Origin: Candidatus Mesenet endosymbiont of Agriotes lineatus
GTDB lineage: Bacteria; Pseudomonadota; Alphaproteobacteria; Rickettsiales; Anaplasmataceae
Direction of reading: 5' to 3'
Length of the DNA: 64,000 nucleotides
Assembly: GCF_964019585.1 (NCBI RefSeq)
Contig: NZ_OZ026454.1
Location: forward strand, 1,364,001 to 1,428,000
Shown here: positions 35,251-44,063 of the stretch, one piece after another
How positions within the stretch are numbered: the stretch's first letter is position 1
How the letters are laid out: each line of letters begins with the position of its first letter
Program-made: the position numbers and the translations under genes
The notes under the pieces: model-generated
What the model was told of the DNA's origin: nothing
What the model saw: the letters and a program-made list of their open reading frames with translations, nothing else
The model's database searches: none

Positions 35251-38200
35251 ATGCGTAATGTTAGGAGAAATATAAATTTAGAAGAATTGAACGAAGACAT
35301 TCACAAAATATTTAACATTGAGAAAGTCGAATATATAAGGTCTCAAGACAAAATAACAGGAGTAAAATTCAATCTTAATCAGAGCAATAAGGATTTAAAT
35401 TATGCAATTATAGAATTATTAAACCTTTACATTGTTCCAGCCTTTGTTTTACCAAATAGCCAAAAGAACAAAGATGTCTCAGTAAGAATAGGAAATCGTC
35501 AAGAAACATTTATAGTAGAAAAATATATTAGAAACAGTGACATATACATAGAAAGTAAAGAGAAGCAGAAAGGCAATAGAAAATTGCTTGATAAAGCAAA
35601 AAATTTTGTTCAGAATCTAATTAGCGGAGAAGAAGAAATAGAATTCATTGAGATTAATAAAGATAATTTAAACTTTCAAATTAGCAGTAATGAGAGTACA
35701 GAAGTTGAAATTACTTTTGCTGAAAGTGAAATAAATATGCGACATATGGAAGGCATATTAAATTGTACATCAAATTTTAAAAAATTAACAAACAATGATG
35801 TAATAAAATCACTGATTGAGATTGATTACAATCAACCAGTAGTTAAATCACAAGACAAGTTAAATATATATCCATTTTTTGCTAAAAAAACTATCGGAGA
35901 TAATAAAGATAACATTAAACAGCAAGAGACAATACTGTGCTTAACCACAAAGCAAAACGACGTTGAATTAGTAAGTAGTATTTTTAGAGATAACGCAAGC
36001 CAATTTAAGATTAAATGTAAAGAAGGTGAATATTCACTTCTTAGCTATAGTTTAGATAATCCTTTTTCGCAGAACTTAATTGATTTTTTGTTGTTCTTTA
36101 ATGATCCATCTTGTAATGGAGACACTAAAATTAGCAACCTGCAGAGGATAGAAAAGATATTTAGTGAAGATATTGAGATAAAAAATGGCCAGGAAGATAA
36201 AAAGGAAAATGGTAGCAACAAAGCCAAAATTAGAATTGAAAATGCCACCTGCTTTACTTCTTCTCTTTACTATGAAGATGGACATTTGCAATTAAAGAAG
36301 TCGGTCTCAGAAGAAAAAGTATATTTTAATTTTGAAGTGAGAGTTGAAAGTGACTTGGATCAAAAAGAGTCACAGCTTATATATGACTCTACAATTTATA
36401 AAATTGCATCCTTAATAAGCTTTTTTGCTTTGTGTTTTAACGAAAATAAATTCTCCATTTCTGCAGAAGTTGACAAAGAAAATATTTTTTCTCTTAAAAC
36501 AAGTTCATATTCAGAGCTAGTTCCTACTATCTGTGAAAAGCTAAAAAAGCATGCTATACCACTTATAAAGCCAGAAGATTATGCTAATCCCAAACCACAG
36601 CATGTGCAAGTTTTAGATTTGTTTTGCACTAAAAAAGTAAAATTTAAACTAGAAGCTGAAGCTCAAAAAATTGCGATTGACAGATTAAAAGATGTTGAAG
36701 GTTTAATTAGCGGTATATCTATATTAGATTCATGCAGAAAAGAATTTTTAGACAACATCAGCAATCCAGTGCGCTGTTATTTGTCTAATTTCTTTTACGA
36801 CAAGGATAATCCATCATGCGTGTACGTTATTGCTCATAAAGACTTAAAAATTAACAATCATCTTTTAGATGAAAATTCAGAAATTGATTTTTTAAAAAAT
36901 CAATTTCTGAAAAGCTTTAGTCGTATTTCTGGTAATTTAAAGCAAATTGGCAATCTAATAAAAACTAAAGAAGGAAAAGAACTTTTATTCTGTTCAATAG
37001 ACATCAACGTCGATAAATTATTAAGCCATAATAAGCCCCAAGAAGAAGAAGTAAAAGCTGAACCTCAAAAATATATAGAATATGATGTAGACTGGCAAGA
37101 AGAATGCTTTGTCAAGATTACACCTGCAAATGACTATACTTCGCTAAAGCTAGGTTTGAAAAAAGCATGCGAATTTGTCCATCGTAGAGTACAACACGTT
37201 TGCAAGCAATTACTAGAAAAAATAAATACCTTACAATGTGGTAGGGAGCAGAAAGTAGAGCAAGATGATCAACTTTCTGATGAGTCTATTATACAAGCTA
37301 CTTTAGATGATAATATCAGTAACTTTAATGAGTTTAGAGATGAGAAGGTCAGAGAGTTTCAAATTATAAAGCCAAACCTTGATTCAGAACAGGAAAAGAT
37401 TATAGTCAATATTGGAAAGAGTATTTCGTATGCAATTCAACGCTACGAAGAGGTTGTAAAGATATATCTCTTTATTAACAAAAATGCCAATGACTTATCA
37501 AAACTTTTAGAAAAGCATGTTGAAGAACTTGAGCAGTTAATGCTTGATATTCAAATGAGCAAGAATAACCAGATAGTAGGTGAAATAGGTAAATCATTGG
37601 CTGAGCAAGATGCAGGGTTAAGTAATACTAAAAACGGTAATATACAAGAGAATATCAACCTATCTCTAACGAACTCTGGTGAACAAACAGACTGTATAGA
37701 GGAAAATGAAAAAGTTGAAAATAAAGTTACACTTGGGCACATTCTTGAATTATTCAAGGAGCTTAGTAGCAAGCTTAAAGAGTGGAAAGAATTAAATCAA
37801 GGTACTACCAGTGGCGAAAGCAGGGATGCTTCCATTTTATTCCATCATCTAAAATCTCAGATAAAGCAATGTATTGAAATTAATCAAAAACAAGAGGAAA
37901 AAGCACTGTATGAAAAAATATACCAAAAAATTCACTATATATACTATAGTTGCATAGAATTAGCAGAATTAGAAATACGAAAAATAGAAGGAGTAACTCG
38001 TAGTTATTTACTAGATGAGCAAGAAGAAGAGTTAAAAAGAAGGGAAGTGCAATTAGAACAAATGACCAGTGTAAAGGAAGCTGGAAGTGACATTATTATA
38101 AGTGCTGCTCAAAGTGTAATATCTTTGTATAAAAAAACAAAAGATAAAGTAATTAATTTAAAAAACCAACTTCAAAGCCCTAATGTGCACAATACAGAGT

Positions 38201-38634
38201 ACCCAAGTAATTCATCTTATAATAATACCTATAACGACGACAACCAACCACCAAATTATAGACAACATAATGCTGTATGTAATCTTGAAGTGACAAGTCA
38301 ATCTAACAACTTCACCATTGATAATACTTACAACCATAAACGTTCTAACCTTCAAAAACTAAGTGCAGGTATAAAAGATGCGTTTTCTGAAAAAGAAAAT
38401 TATGCTTTCCTTGTATTCATTGCTGTAGGAACATCTGGAACTTTAGCGTACTTTGTTCCTGAAGGTTTAAGAAAATTTGTTCCTAGTGAAAAGCTAAATA
38501 TCATTGATATCACAGTTGCTATAGGTGCAACAGTTTTAATTGCTCTTAGCGTTGCCGCTTTAACTTATTCTGTACACTCTAATGTGACTAATCCTACAGC
38601 TTCCTCTCATAATGCACGAAGTCTCAACCCATAA
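35251..38634 (+). CDS. Large protein of unknown function with C-terminal membrane helices
   Basis: A 1,127-residue protein that I do not recognise. The first ~620 residues are hydrophilic, mixed alpha/beta, with no motif I can name. From about 640 to 990 the sequence is rich in Glu, Lys and Gln and looks helical or coiled-coil (for example ELIRKIEG-like stretches and RREVQLEQM). An Asn-rich low-complexity stretch follows near 1,000-1,035. Two hydrophobic helices at about 1,051-1,069 and 1,084-1,108 end the protein, with a short polar tail. It lacks an N-terminal signal, so a C-terminal membrane anchor with a large cytoplasmic or exposed body is plausible. It stands alone between rimM and an MFS transporter and may be a lineage-specific surface or effector protein. 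Confidence 0.8.
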   Translation: MRNVRRNINLEELNEDIHKIFNIEKVEYIRSQDKITGVKFNLNQSNKDLNYAIIELLNLYIVPAFVLPNSQKNKDVSVRIGNRQETFIVEKYIRNSDIYIESKEKQKGNRKLLDKAKNFVQNLISGEEEIEFIEINKDNLNFQISSNESTEVEITFAESEINMRHMEGILNCTSNFKKLTNNDVIKSLIEIDYNQPVVKSQDKLNIYPFFAKKTIGDNKDNIKQQETILCLTTKQNDVELVSSIFRDNASQFKIKCKEGEYSLLSYSLDNPFSQNLIDFLLFFNDPSCNGDTKISNLQRIEKIFSEDIEIKNGQEDKKENGSNKAKIRIENATCFTSSLYYEDGHLQLKKSVSEEKVYFNFEVRVESDLDQKESQLIYDSTIYKIASLISFFALCFNENKFSISAEVDKENIFSLKTSSYSELVPTICEKLKKHAIPLIKPEDYANPKPQHVQVLDLFCTKKVKFKLEAEAQKIAIDRLKDVEGLISGISILDSCRKEFLDNISNPVRCYLSNFFYDKDNPSCVYVIAHKDLKINNHLLDENSEIDFLKNQFLKSFSRISGNLKQIGNLIKTKEGKELLFCSIDINVDKLLSHNKPQEEEVKAEPQKYIEYDVDWQEECFVKITPANDYTSLKLGLKKACEFVHRRVQHVCKQLLEKINTLQCGREQKVEQDDQLSDESIIQATLDDNISNFNEFRDEKVREFQIIKPNLDSEQEKIIVNIGKSISYAIQRYEEVVKIYLFINKNANDLSKLLEKHVEELEQLMLDIQMSKNNQIVGEIGKSLAEQDAGLSNTKNGNIQENINLSLTNSGEQTDCIEENEKVENKVTLGHILELFKELSSKLKEWKELNQGTTSGESRDASILFHHLKSQIKQCIEINQKQEEKALYEKIYQKIHYIYYSCIELAELEIRKIEGVTRSYLLDEQEEELKRREVQLEQMTSVKEAGSDIIISAAQSVISLYKKTKDKVINLKNQLQSPNVHNTEYPSNSSYNNTYNDDNQPPNYRQHNAVCNLEVTSQSNNFTIDNTYNHKRSNLQKLSAGIKDAFSEKENYAFLVFIAVGTSGTLAYFVPEGLRKFVPSEKLNIIDITVAIGATVLIALSVAALTYSVHSNVTNPTASSHNARSLNP

Positions 38635-38714
38635 CAGAGAGTAGTATTAATACACAAAATGAGGTTGTTTTGTACTGAAGTTACTGTATCTTTCTAATTT
38701 ATTAAATTTTAAAC

Positions 38715-39935
38715 ATGTGCAATGCAAAAACTCTTGTGTCTATCTTAGTTATTTTATCTATAGCAATTACTGACATGTCTACTGACATCTATGCTGTTGC
38801 TTTACCTAAAATAGCTGAGTATTTTAAATCTTATAATAGCATCGTACAATTTACTATCGATTTAAATCTTATCGGACTTTCTCTATCAGGGCTGATCTAT
38901 GGGCCACTTTCAGATCAATATGGTAGGCGTAAAGTAATATTGGTTGGAATGACAATATTTGCCTTAGCTAGCATAGCATGCTGTTTTGCACAAAATATAA
39001 TGCAATTGATACTAATGCGTTTTATCCAAGGGCTTGGTGCTGGAGTTACAGTTGTTGTTGGCTATGCAACAATAAAGGATATGTATTCCGGATATGAGTG
39101 TTCCCAAGTTATATCAAAATTAAATATGACAGTAGCCCTTTCCCCAGCAATAGCACCAATAATTGGCAGTTACATCATATCTTGTGGCTATAGTTGGCGC
39201 CTCCTCTTCGTAATTATATCAGTACTGTCAGTACTTACTCTTTTATCACTCTTCTTTAAATTTAAGGAGACAGTTGATAAACCTAAGTGCAAAGATTTAA
39301 CTTTAACTGAGCTTTTGTGCAAAATATTAAAACAATATATTGAAATCTTTAAAAATTATAGATTTTTAGGTTTTGCAGCAATTAATTCTCTAAATTTTAT
39401 GTGGATTTGGGCATACATTGGTAATCTACCTTTTGTACTAATTAAGGGAATGAATATATCAGCTAAATATTATGGATACTTAATTACCATAATAATTATA
39501 TCCTATATGATAGGTGCTGCTATCAATAGAAAATTTGTCAAAAAAGTTGGAATAAAAAATATGTTGCTTATAGGTCTGTTTTTACCTCTTATATCTGATT
39601 TATCTTTAATCTTTCTATATTATAATATTGGCTTAACTATAGTAATTATGGAGTCGTTCTGGCTAATAGCAAACGTGGGCTTTGCCTTTGTAATTAGTAA
39701 TGGTGTTACCTCAGCATTGGAAGAAACTGAAGAATCTGGTTTAAGTTTAGCATTGATAGCGTTTATGCAAATGATTTTTGGTGCAGTAGGTGTATCAATA
39801 GTTGGGTATTTTAGTAAGGTGAGTTATAGTATTGTGCCAAATTTACTTCTGACGGTAACGTGTTCTATAATCGCAATTGCGATATATACGCTACTGCATT
39901 ATTCAACTTTTAAACTAACTACAAAAATGAATTAA
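38715..39935 (+). CDS. MFS drug-resistance transporter, Bcr/CflA-like
   Basis: A 406-residue major-facilitator protein with about 12 hydrophobic helices. The loop 2-3 motif is GPLSDQYGRRKVILVGM. The TM4-5 region RFIQGLGAGVTVVVGYATIKDMYSG and the TM5 motif ALSPAIAPIIGSYI fit the Bcr/CflA subfamily of proton-driven drug exporters. The physiological substrate in an endosymbiont cannot be read from the sequence; amino acids or metabolites are possible. Confidence 0.88.
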   Translation: MCNAKTLVSILVILSIAITDMSTDIYAVALPKIAEYFKSYNSIVQFTIDLNLIGLSLSGLIYGPLSDQYGRRKVILVGMTIFALASIACCFAQNIMQLILMRFIQGLGAGVTVVVGYATIKDMYSGYECSQVISKLNMTVALSPAIAPIIGSYIISCGYSWRLLFVIISVLSVLTLLSLFFKFKETVDKPKCKDLTLTELLCKILKQYIEIFKNYRFLGFAAINSLNFMWIWAYIGNLPFVLIKGMNISAKYYGYLITIIIISYMIGAAINRKFVKKVGIKNMLLIGLFLPLISDLSLIFLYYNIGLTIVIMESFWLIANVGFAFVISNGVTSALEETEESGLSLALIAFMQMIFGAVGVSIVGYFSKVSYSIVPNLLLTVTCSIIAIAIYTLLHYSTFKLTTKMN

Positions 39936-40000
39936 TTTTTTAATTGGCAAAGTACTTTCAATTTTATATTATTAACAAATCTGAGTTAGCTAGGTAATTT

Positions 40001-40327
40001 ATGAGTATCGTAGAAATTAAAGATGATAATCATTTTAATGAAGTTATAAAAAATAATGATTTTGTTTTAGTTGACTTTTGGGCTGAATGGTGTGGGCCTT
40101 GTAAAGCTTTAATGCCTCATATAGAAAAATTAGCTGAAAGTCATAAGGAAAAAATAACAGTATGCAAGCTTAATATAGATAAGGTACAAGAAGCTGCTTC
40201 ATCTTACAATGTTATGTCTATACCTACTTTAATCATATTGAATAACGGAAAAGAATTGGCAAGAAAAATTGGTGGTTGTGATTTTGAGACTCTTGTTAAG
40301 TGGGTTAATAGTGAAATAGAAGATTAG
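40001..40327 (+). CDS. trxA: Thioredoxin
   Basis: Cytosolic disulfide reductase of 108 residues. The active site WAEWCGPCKALMPHIEKLA holds the CGPC pair, the cis-Pro is in MSIPTLIILNNG, and the length is normal. A TAGG ribosome-binding site lies 8 bases upstream. It is followed 38 bases later by a tRNA gene. Confidence 0.97.
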   Translation: MSIVEIKDDNHFNEVIKNNDFVLVDFWAEWCGPCKALMPHIEKLAESHKEKITVCKLNIDKVQEAASSYNVMSIPTLIILNNGKELARKIGGCDFETLVKWVNSEIED

Positions 40328-40365
40328 ACAAACTCAGCTATATATGTTAACTTAAATAAAGATAC

Positions 40366-40439
40366 GGGACTGTAGCTCAGGTGGTTAGAGCTATTCGCTC
40401 ATAACGAAGGGGTCGTAGGTTCAAGTCCTACCAGTCCCA
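40366..40439 (+). tRNA. tRNA with CAT anticodon, probably tRNA-Ile2
   Basis: A 74-base cloverleaf: acceptor GGGACTG/CAGTCCC, D arm GCTC/GAGC, anticodon loop CTCATAA giving CAT, T arm GTAGG/CCTAC, discriminator A, no encoded CCA. The first pair of the anticodon stem is an A-G mismatch. The T arm and variable loop (GGTCGTAGGTTCAAGTCCTAC) resemble the lysidine-modified tRNA-Ile that reads AUA more than elongator tRNA-Met. The initiator type is excluded because the first pair is a normal G-C and the anticodon stem lacks the three G-C pairs. Confidence 0.9.
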
Positions 40440-40466
40440 CTTTGATTTATAAATATTCTACATACA

Positions 40467-42359
40467 ATGTCTTCCATTCTGGGTAACTTATTTCTATTAA
40501 TAGCTTGTGTTTTAACCTCAACTTATATCTTCACACCTTTTTTTTCAATTCCCTCTCGAGCATTAAATGCTATTACTTTTTTATGCGTGACGTTTGCTTT
40601 GTCAATCTTACTTTACTGTCATATCACTGATAATTTTTCTTTATATAATGTCTACTATAACTCCCACACAACAAAGCCACTACTATACAAAATTTCTGGC
40701 ATTTGGGGCAACATGGAAGGGTCAATGCTACTTTGGTGTTGGGTTTTGACCTTATACTTATTATTGCTAGAACTTTCCTTAAACAACAATCAATCAAAGA
40801 AAATTTCTCTTATAGTGCAAAATCTCATTTGCTTTGGCTTTTTATCATTTACTTTGTTTAGCTTAGACCCATTTGCACAAATTCAACCCACAGCTAGTAA
40901 TGGTCTAGGTTTTAACCCTATTTTACAAGATATAGGCCTTGTAATTCATCCACCAATATTATACTTAGGGTATTTAGGGTTTAGTGCAGTTTTTTCACTA
41001 TCAATAGCTGGGCTTATAGCTAAAGTAGAAGGAAATAAGTGGGCAAATATCGTTCGCCCATGGATACTTATATCCTGGTCTTTTTTAACGCTAGGAATTG
41101 GTCTTGGTAGCTGGTGGGCATACCGAGAGCTTGGTTGGGGAGGTTTTTGGTTTTGGGATCCTGTAGAAAATGTATCTTTAATGCCATGGCTGATTGCAAC
41201 TGCACTTCTGCATCTGATATTGATAGTGAAAAAATTCAATTTACTTAGGAATTTTGCAATTTTGCTGTCAATTATGACCTTTATATCAAGTACCATGGGA
41301 ACATTCCTAGTGCGTTCCGGTATTTTAATTTCAGTACATGCGTTTGCAAACAATCCAAAACAAGGCCTATGCATACTAGCTTTGTCCTATCTTATTGTAA
41401 CCAGTAGTTTGATAACTTTTATTTTATTTGCAAATAAAGTAAAAAAAAGCAGTCACCAATTTCCATTTATATCACGTTTCACTTCAATATTATTGAACAA
41501 CTTACTTTTTATTACTGCTTTTACCGTTGTCTGCATTGGTACTTTATACCCTATAATACTCGAATATTTAACTGATGAAGTAATCTCAGTTGGTGCACCT
41601 TATTATAATTTATTGTTTAACAGCATTGCCTTAGGAGTTCTAATACTCACTATTATAGGTCCCTACCTTAGCTGGAATGGTAGTAAATTGATCTCAATAT
41701 TTAGCAAATATAAATTCTCATTTTTTTTAGCACTTTTAACCATCCCTTTTATCTTTAAAAAAGGGGTTATGGCCACTACTGCCATAACACTTGCAGTTGC
41801 TTTATTTGTTTCCATTTTAGAGAGTTATAGCAAAAGAACAAAATTATTTTCACTACCTCTTTTAGAATCAATTGCTCTAGCAAAAGGTATCTCAAAAACC
41901 TATTATGCAATGATGATATCTCATATAGGTGTAGCAGTTTTAGTATTAGGGGTAGCCACAGCAGCAAATTGGCAAGAGGAAAATGAAAGCTATATGAGAA
42001 TTGGAGAAAGCATTAGTATAAATAAATATAAAATAAGTCTAATTAATGCTGAATTTATAAAAGATAAAAATTTTAGCGCAGTAAAAGGAAGTTTCGTTAT
42101 CCAAAACTTAAGCAATAAGCTGCTCACACCTGAAAACAGGTTTTATCCAATTGAGAAGCAAAAGAAAATTAAAAGTGATATTTATCATCATCCTTTATTT
42201 GACATACACGTCACTATCGGTGATATAGACAAAGACAAGGGAATCGCAACACGCGTATACTACAGACCAGGAGTTATAGCTATCTGGCTTGGGTGCATAG
42301 CTATAGCTCTTGGTGCTGCTGTTTCAGTATTTGGTATTCTAACTAAATCAAAAAACTAA
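40467..42359 (+). CDS. ccmF: Cytochrome c-type biogenesis protein CcmF (heme lyase)
   Basis: A polytopic membrane protein of 630 residues that attaches heme to apocytochrome c in the Ccm system I pathway. The WWD-type heme-handling motif WGGFWFWDPVENVSLMPW lies near residues 225-242, preceded by IWGNMEGSMLLW, and conserved His residues lie in IHPPILYLGYLG. The C-terminal periplasmic part (MISHIGVAVLVLGVA onward) is intact. It begins 27 bases after the tRNA. It depends on other ccm genes outside the window. Confidence 0.95.
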   Translation: MSSILGNLFLLIACVLTSTYIFTPFFSIPSRALNAITFLCVTFALSILLYCHITDNFSLYNVYYNSHTTKPLLYKISGIWGNMEGSMLLWCWVLTLYLLLLELSLNNNQSKKISLIVQNLICFGFLSFTLFSLDPFAQIQPTASNGLGFNPILQDIGLVIHPPILYLGYLGFSAVFSLSIAGLIAKVEGNKWANIVRPWILISWSFLTLGIGLGSWWAYRELGWGGFWFWDPVENVSLMPWLIATALLHLILIVKKFNLLRNFAILLSIMTFISSTMGTFLVRSGILISVHAFANNPKQGLCILALSYLIVTSSLITFILFANKVKKSSHQFPFISRFTSILLNNLLFITAFTVVCIGTLYPIILEYLTDEVISVGAPYYNLLFNSIALGVLILTIIGPYLSWNGSKLISIFSKYKFSFFLALLTIPFIFKKGVMATTAITLAVALFVSILESYSKRTKLFSLPLLESIALAKGISKTYYAMMISHIGVAVLVLGVATAANWQEENESYMRIGESISINKYKISLINAEFIKDKNFSAVKGSFVIQNLSNKLLTPENRFYPIEKQKKIKSDIYHHPLFDIHVTIGDIDKDKGIATRVYYRPGVIAIWLGCIAIALGAAVSVFGILTKSKN

Positions 42360-42412
42360 AATAGTATAAACCTCCTATAAGAAACTACATTATAGCTGTT
42401 ATAAAACTCCTT

Positions 42413-42433
42413 AAGAGGGCTAACTCTCTTTTG
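42413..42433. terminator. Probable terminator between ccmF and the convergent unknown gene
   Basis: A 7-bp stem (AAGAGGG with CTCTCTT, one G-U pair) around a 4-base loop, followed by TTGTT. It lies between two convergent stops, so it may serve ccmF and, less well, the opposite gene. Confidence 0.55.
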
Positions 42434-42444
42434 TTCATCTAAAA

Positions 42445-44001
42445 CTAAACTTTGACTCTTATATCACTAGAACTTCTCCTTATCGTTATTGCGCTCAAAA
42501 CACCTTTAGGTCCACCCAAAGGAACACTTTTTGAGCGAATTTGATTACGAGAAAACCTCCTGTTTCCTACCTCATTAGGTTTTTTGCCAAGATCTACTAT
42601 ATCAGCTCCTGATACCGCTCTACTATCTTTATTAACAACAGTAACACCAGAAACATCAGAACGCGCAGGTGATGCAGGAGTTGACTTATTGCTTTTGTAC
42701 TTTTTAAGAGGTGAGTTTGAGCTACTGCCACGGCCAGAATCAAAAGATGCAGCATTAGTATGTAATTCAGGGCTACTAGGCTTAGCAGGAGATTTTCCAA
42801 GTGCTGAATCATTACTTTTAATTGAATTTTTACGACTTGAAGACGCATTACTTTCTAGATAATCATTAGGTATTGGTAAAAAATTTTGTTTACTACTTGA
42901 AGGGGCAGTATTATTTGCTACTTCAGCATAAATGCAGACAGCCCTGTTACGCTGCTCAATAGCAAATTCTAGCGCTTTCTCAACATAACCTATATCACAA
43001 GGCACCTTCTTCATAATGGTATTCATATTATGAAGATTAAAGTTAAACGAGACTGTAATAGTATTATGGTCCTTTTGTGTAAGATTTATAAAATTATGAA
43101 AAATTTCATTAGTTTCCTTACCTTTATATAAATTATATACTTCCTCTACATGCTCTTGATCCCTCATTTTGTCAGAATCTTCTCCATAATAATCAAAACT
43201 TACAATGCTGTCATTAGCCTTTGCTGTGTGTACGCACCTAATCCACGTTTCTTTTATAAATTGTTCACAATCTGAATTCATTCCTTCTTTAGCACTTAGA
43301 TCATGATAAAAAATGTTAAATAACGTAAGTAATTTTGTTGGATATTGTCCTAATATTTCAGTGGGAAAGTCTTCTATTGCTCTTTGTACTGCTTCGTCGG
43401 CTCTATGTTTATGGATGTATGTGCAATCACATAGATCATCATTTTCATCTAATATAGACCCATTTTTTATAGAAAAACTATACTTATTCAAAAGATCCTC
43501 TACTTCTCTTTTTCGTTTAGATGTATTACCGTCACCTCTAGGAAAGGCCCAACCAACAACATATCCCTTATTTTTATCATCTTCATCCAAATCAAGATCA
43601 TTTGGAAGATTTGTCACATTTAGCTTAAATGATAAAATCTGAAAAATAAACATATAGTATAAATTATTTATTACCTTTTTATCTAAAGGAACTTTAAACT
43701 TGACTCCCCTTCTACTGCTAGTGCTAAATCGACCTGGACTCATGCAAAAAGGAAAGCTTTTAACATCAAAATTACTTTCTTTAAATGAAGTTATAGCGCC
43801 TTTATATTTTGCAGTTACTTGCTCTAAATATTTTTGACACTCTTCTTGTTTACCATTAGGAAATAGCATACAAATTTGATCTTTGCTTCGATAACTTTTT
43901 GCTTTTCCAAACTGAAAATTAGTATAAGTGCCTGTTATTGTTAAAAATTCTATATTTAAAGCTTGTACAAAAGCTTCTTTACTTTTTAAATTCCATTTCA
44001 T
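42445..44001 (-). CDS. Protein of unknown function with Ser-rich disordered tail
   Basis: A 518-residue protein I do not recognise. Residues 1-350 look folded and hydrophilic, with no signal peptide or membrane helix. Residues about 355-518 are rich in Ser, Lys, Asn and Pro and appear disordered. Near 489 the tail reads RSKSVP, which matches the 14-3-3 mode-1 consensus RSxSxP, and near 507 it reads RRSSSD, a basic-residue-directed kinase-like site; both are eukaryotic types of motif. GGAGGGG lies just before the ATG. The gene follows another unknown gene (44064-45242) on the same strand after 62 bases, so they may form an operon. A role in the host cell is my inference from composition and motifs only. 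Confidence 0.75.
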   Translation of the reverse strand: MKWNLKSKEAFVQALNIEFLTITGTYTNFQFGKAKSYRSKDQICMLFPNGKQEECQKYLEQVTAKYKGAITSFKESNFDVKSFPFCMSPGRFSTSSRRGVKFKVPLDKKVINNLYYMFIFQILSFKLNVTNLPNDLDLDEDDKNKGYVVGWAFPRGDGNTSKRKREVEDLLNKYSFSIKNGSILDENDDLCDCTYIHKHRADEAVQRAIEDFPTEILGQYPTKLLTLFNIFYHDLSAKEGMNSDCEQFIKETWIRCVHTAKANDSIVSFDYYGEDSDKMRDQEHVEEVYNLYKGKETNEIFHNFINLTQKDHNTITVSFNFNLHNMNTIMKKVPCDIGYVEKALEFAIEQRNRAVCIYAEVANNTAPSSSKQNFLPIPNDYLESNASSSRKNSIKSNDSALGKSPAKPSSPELHTNAASFDSGRGSSSNSPLKKYKSNKSTPASPARSDVSGVTVVNKDSRAVSGADIVDLGKKPNEVGNRRFSRNQIRSKSVPLGGPKGVLSAITIRRSSSDIRVKV

Positions 44002-44063
44002 ATCCCCTCCGAGGTATAACCATAGCTAAATTATATATCAAATATAACATATCTCAATCACAT

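Noticed and set aside
40366-40439. Initiator tRNA-Met for the CAT tRNA
   Set aside because: Initiator tRNAs have a mismatched first pair and three G-C pairs at the base of the anticodon stem; neither is present. Ile2 or, less likely, elongator Met remains.
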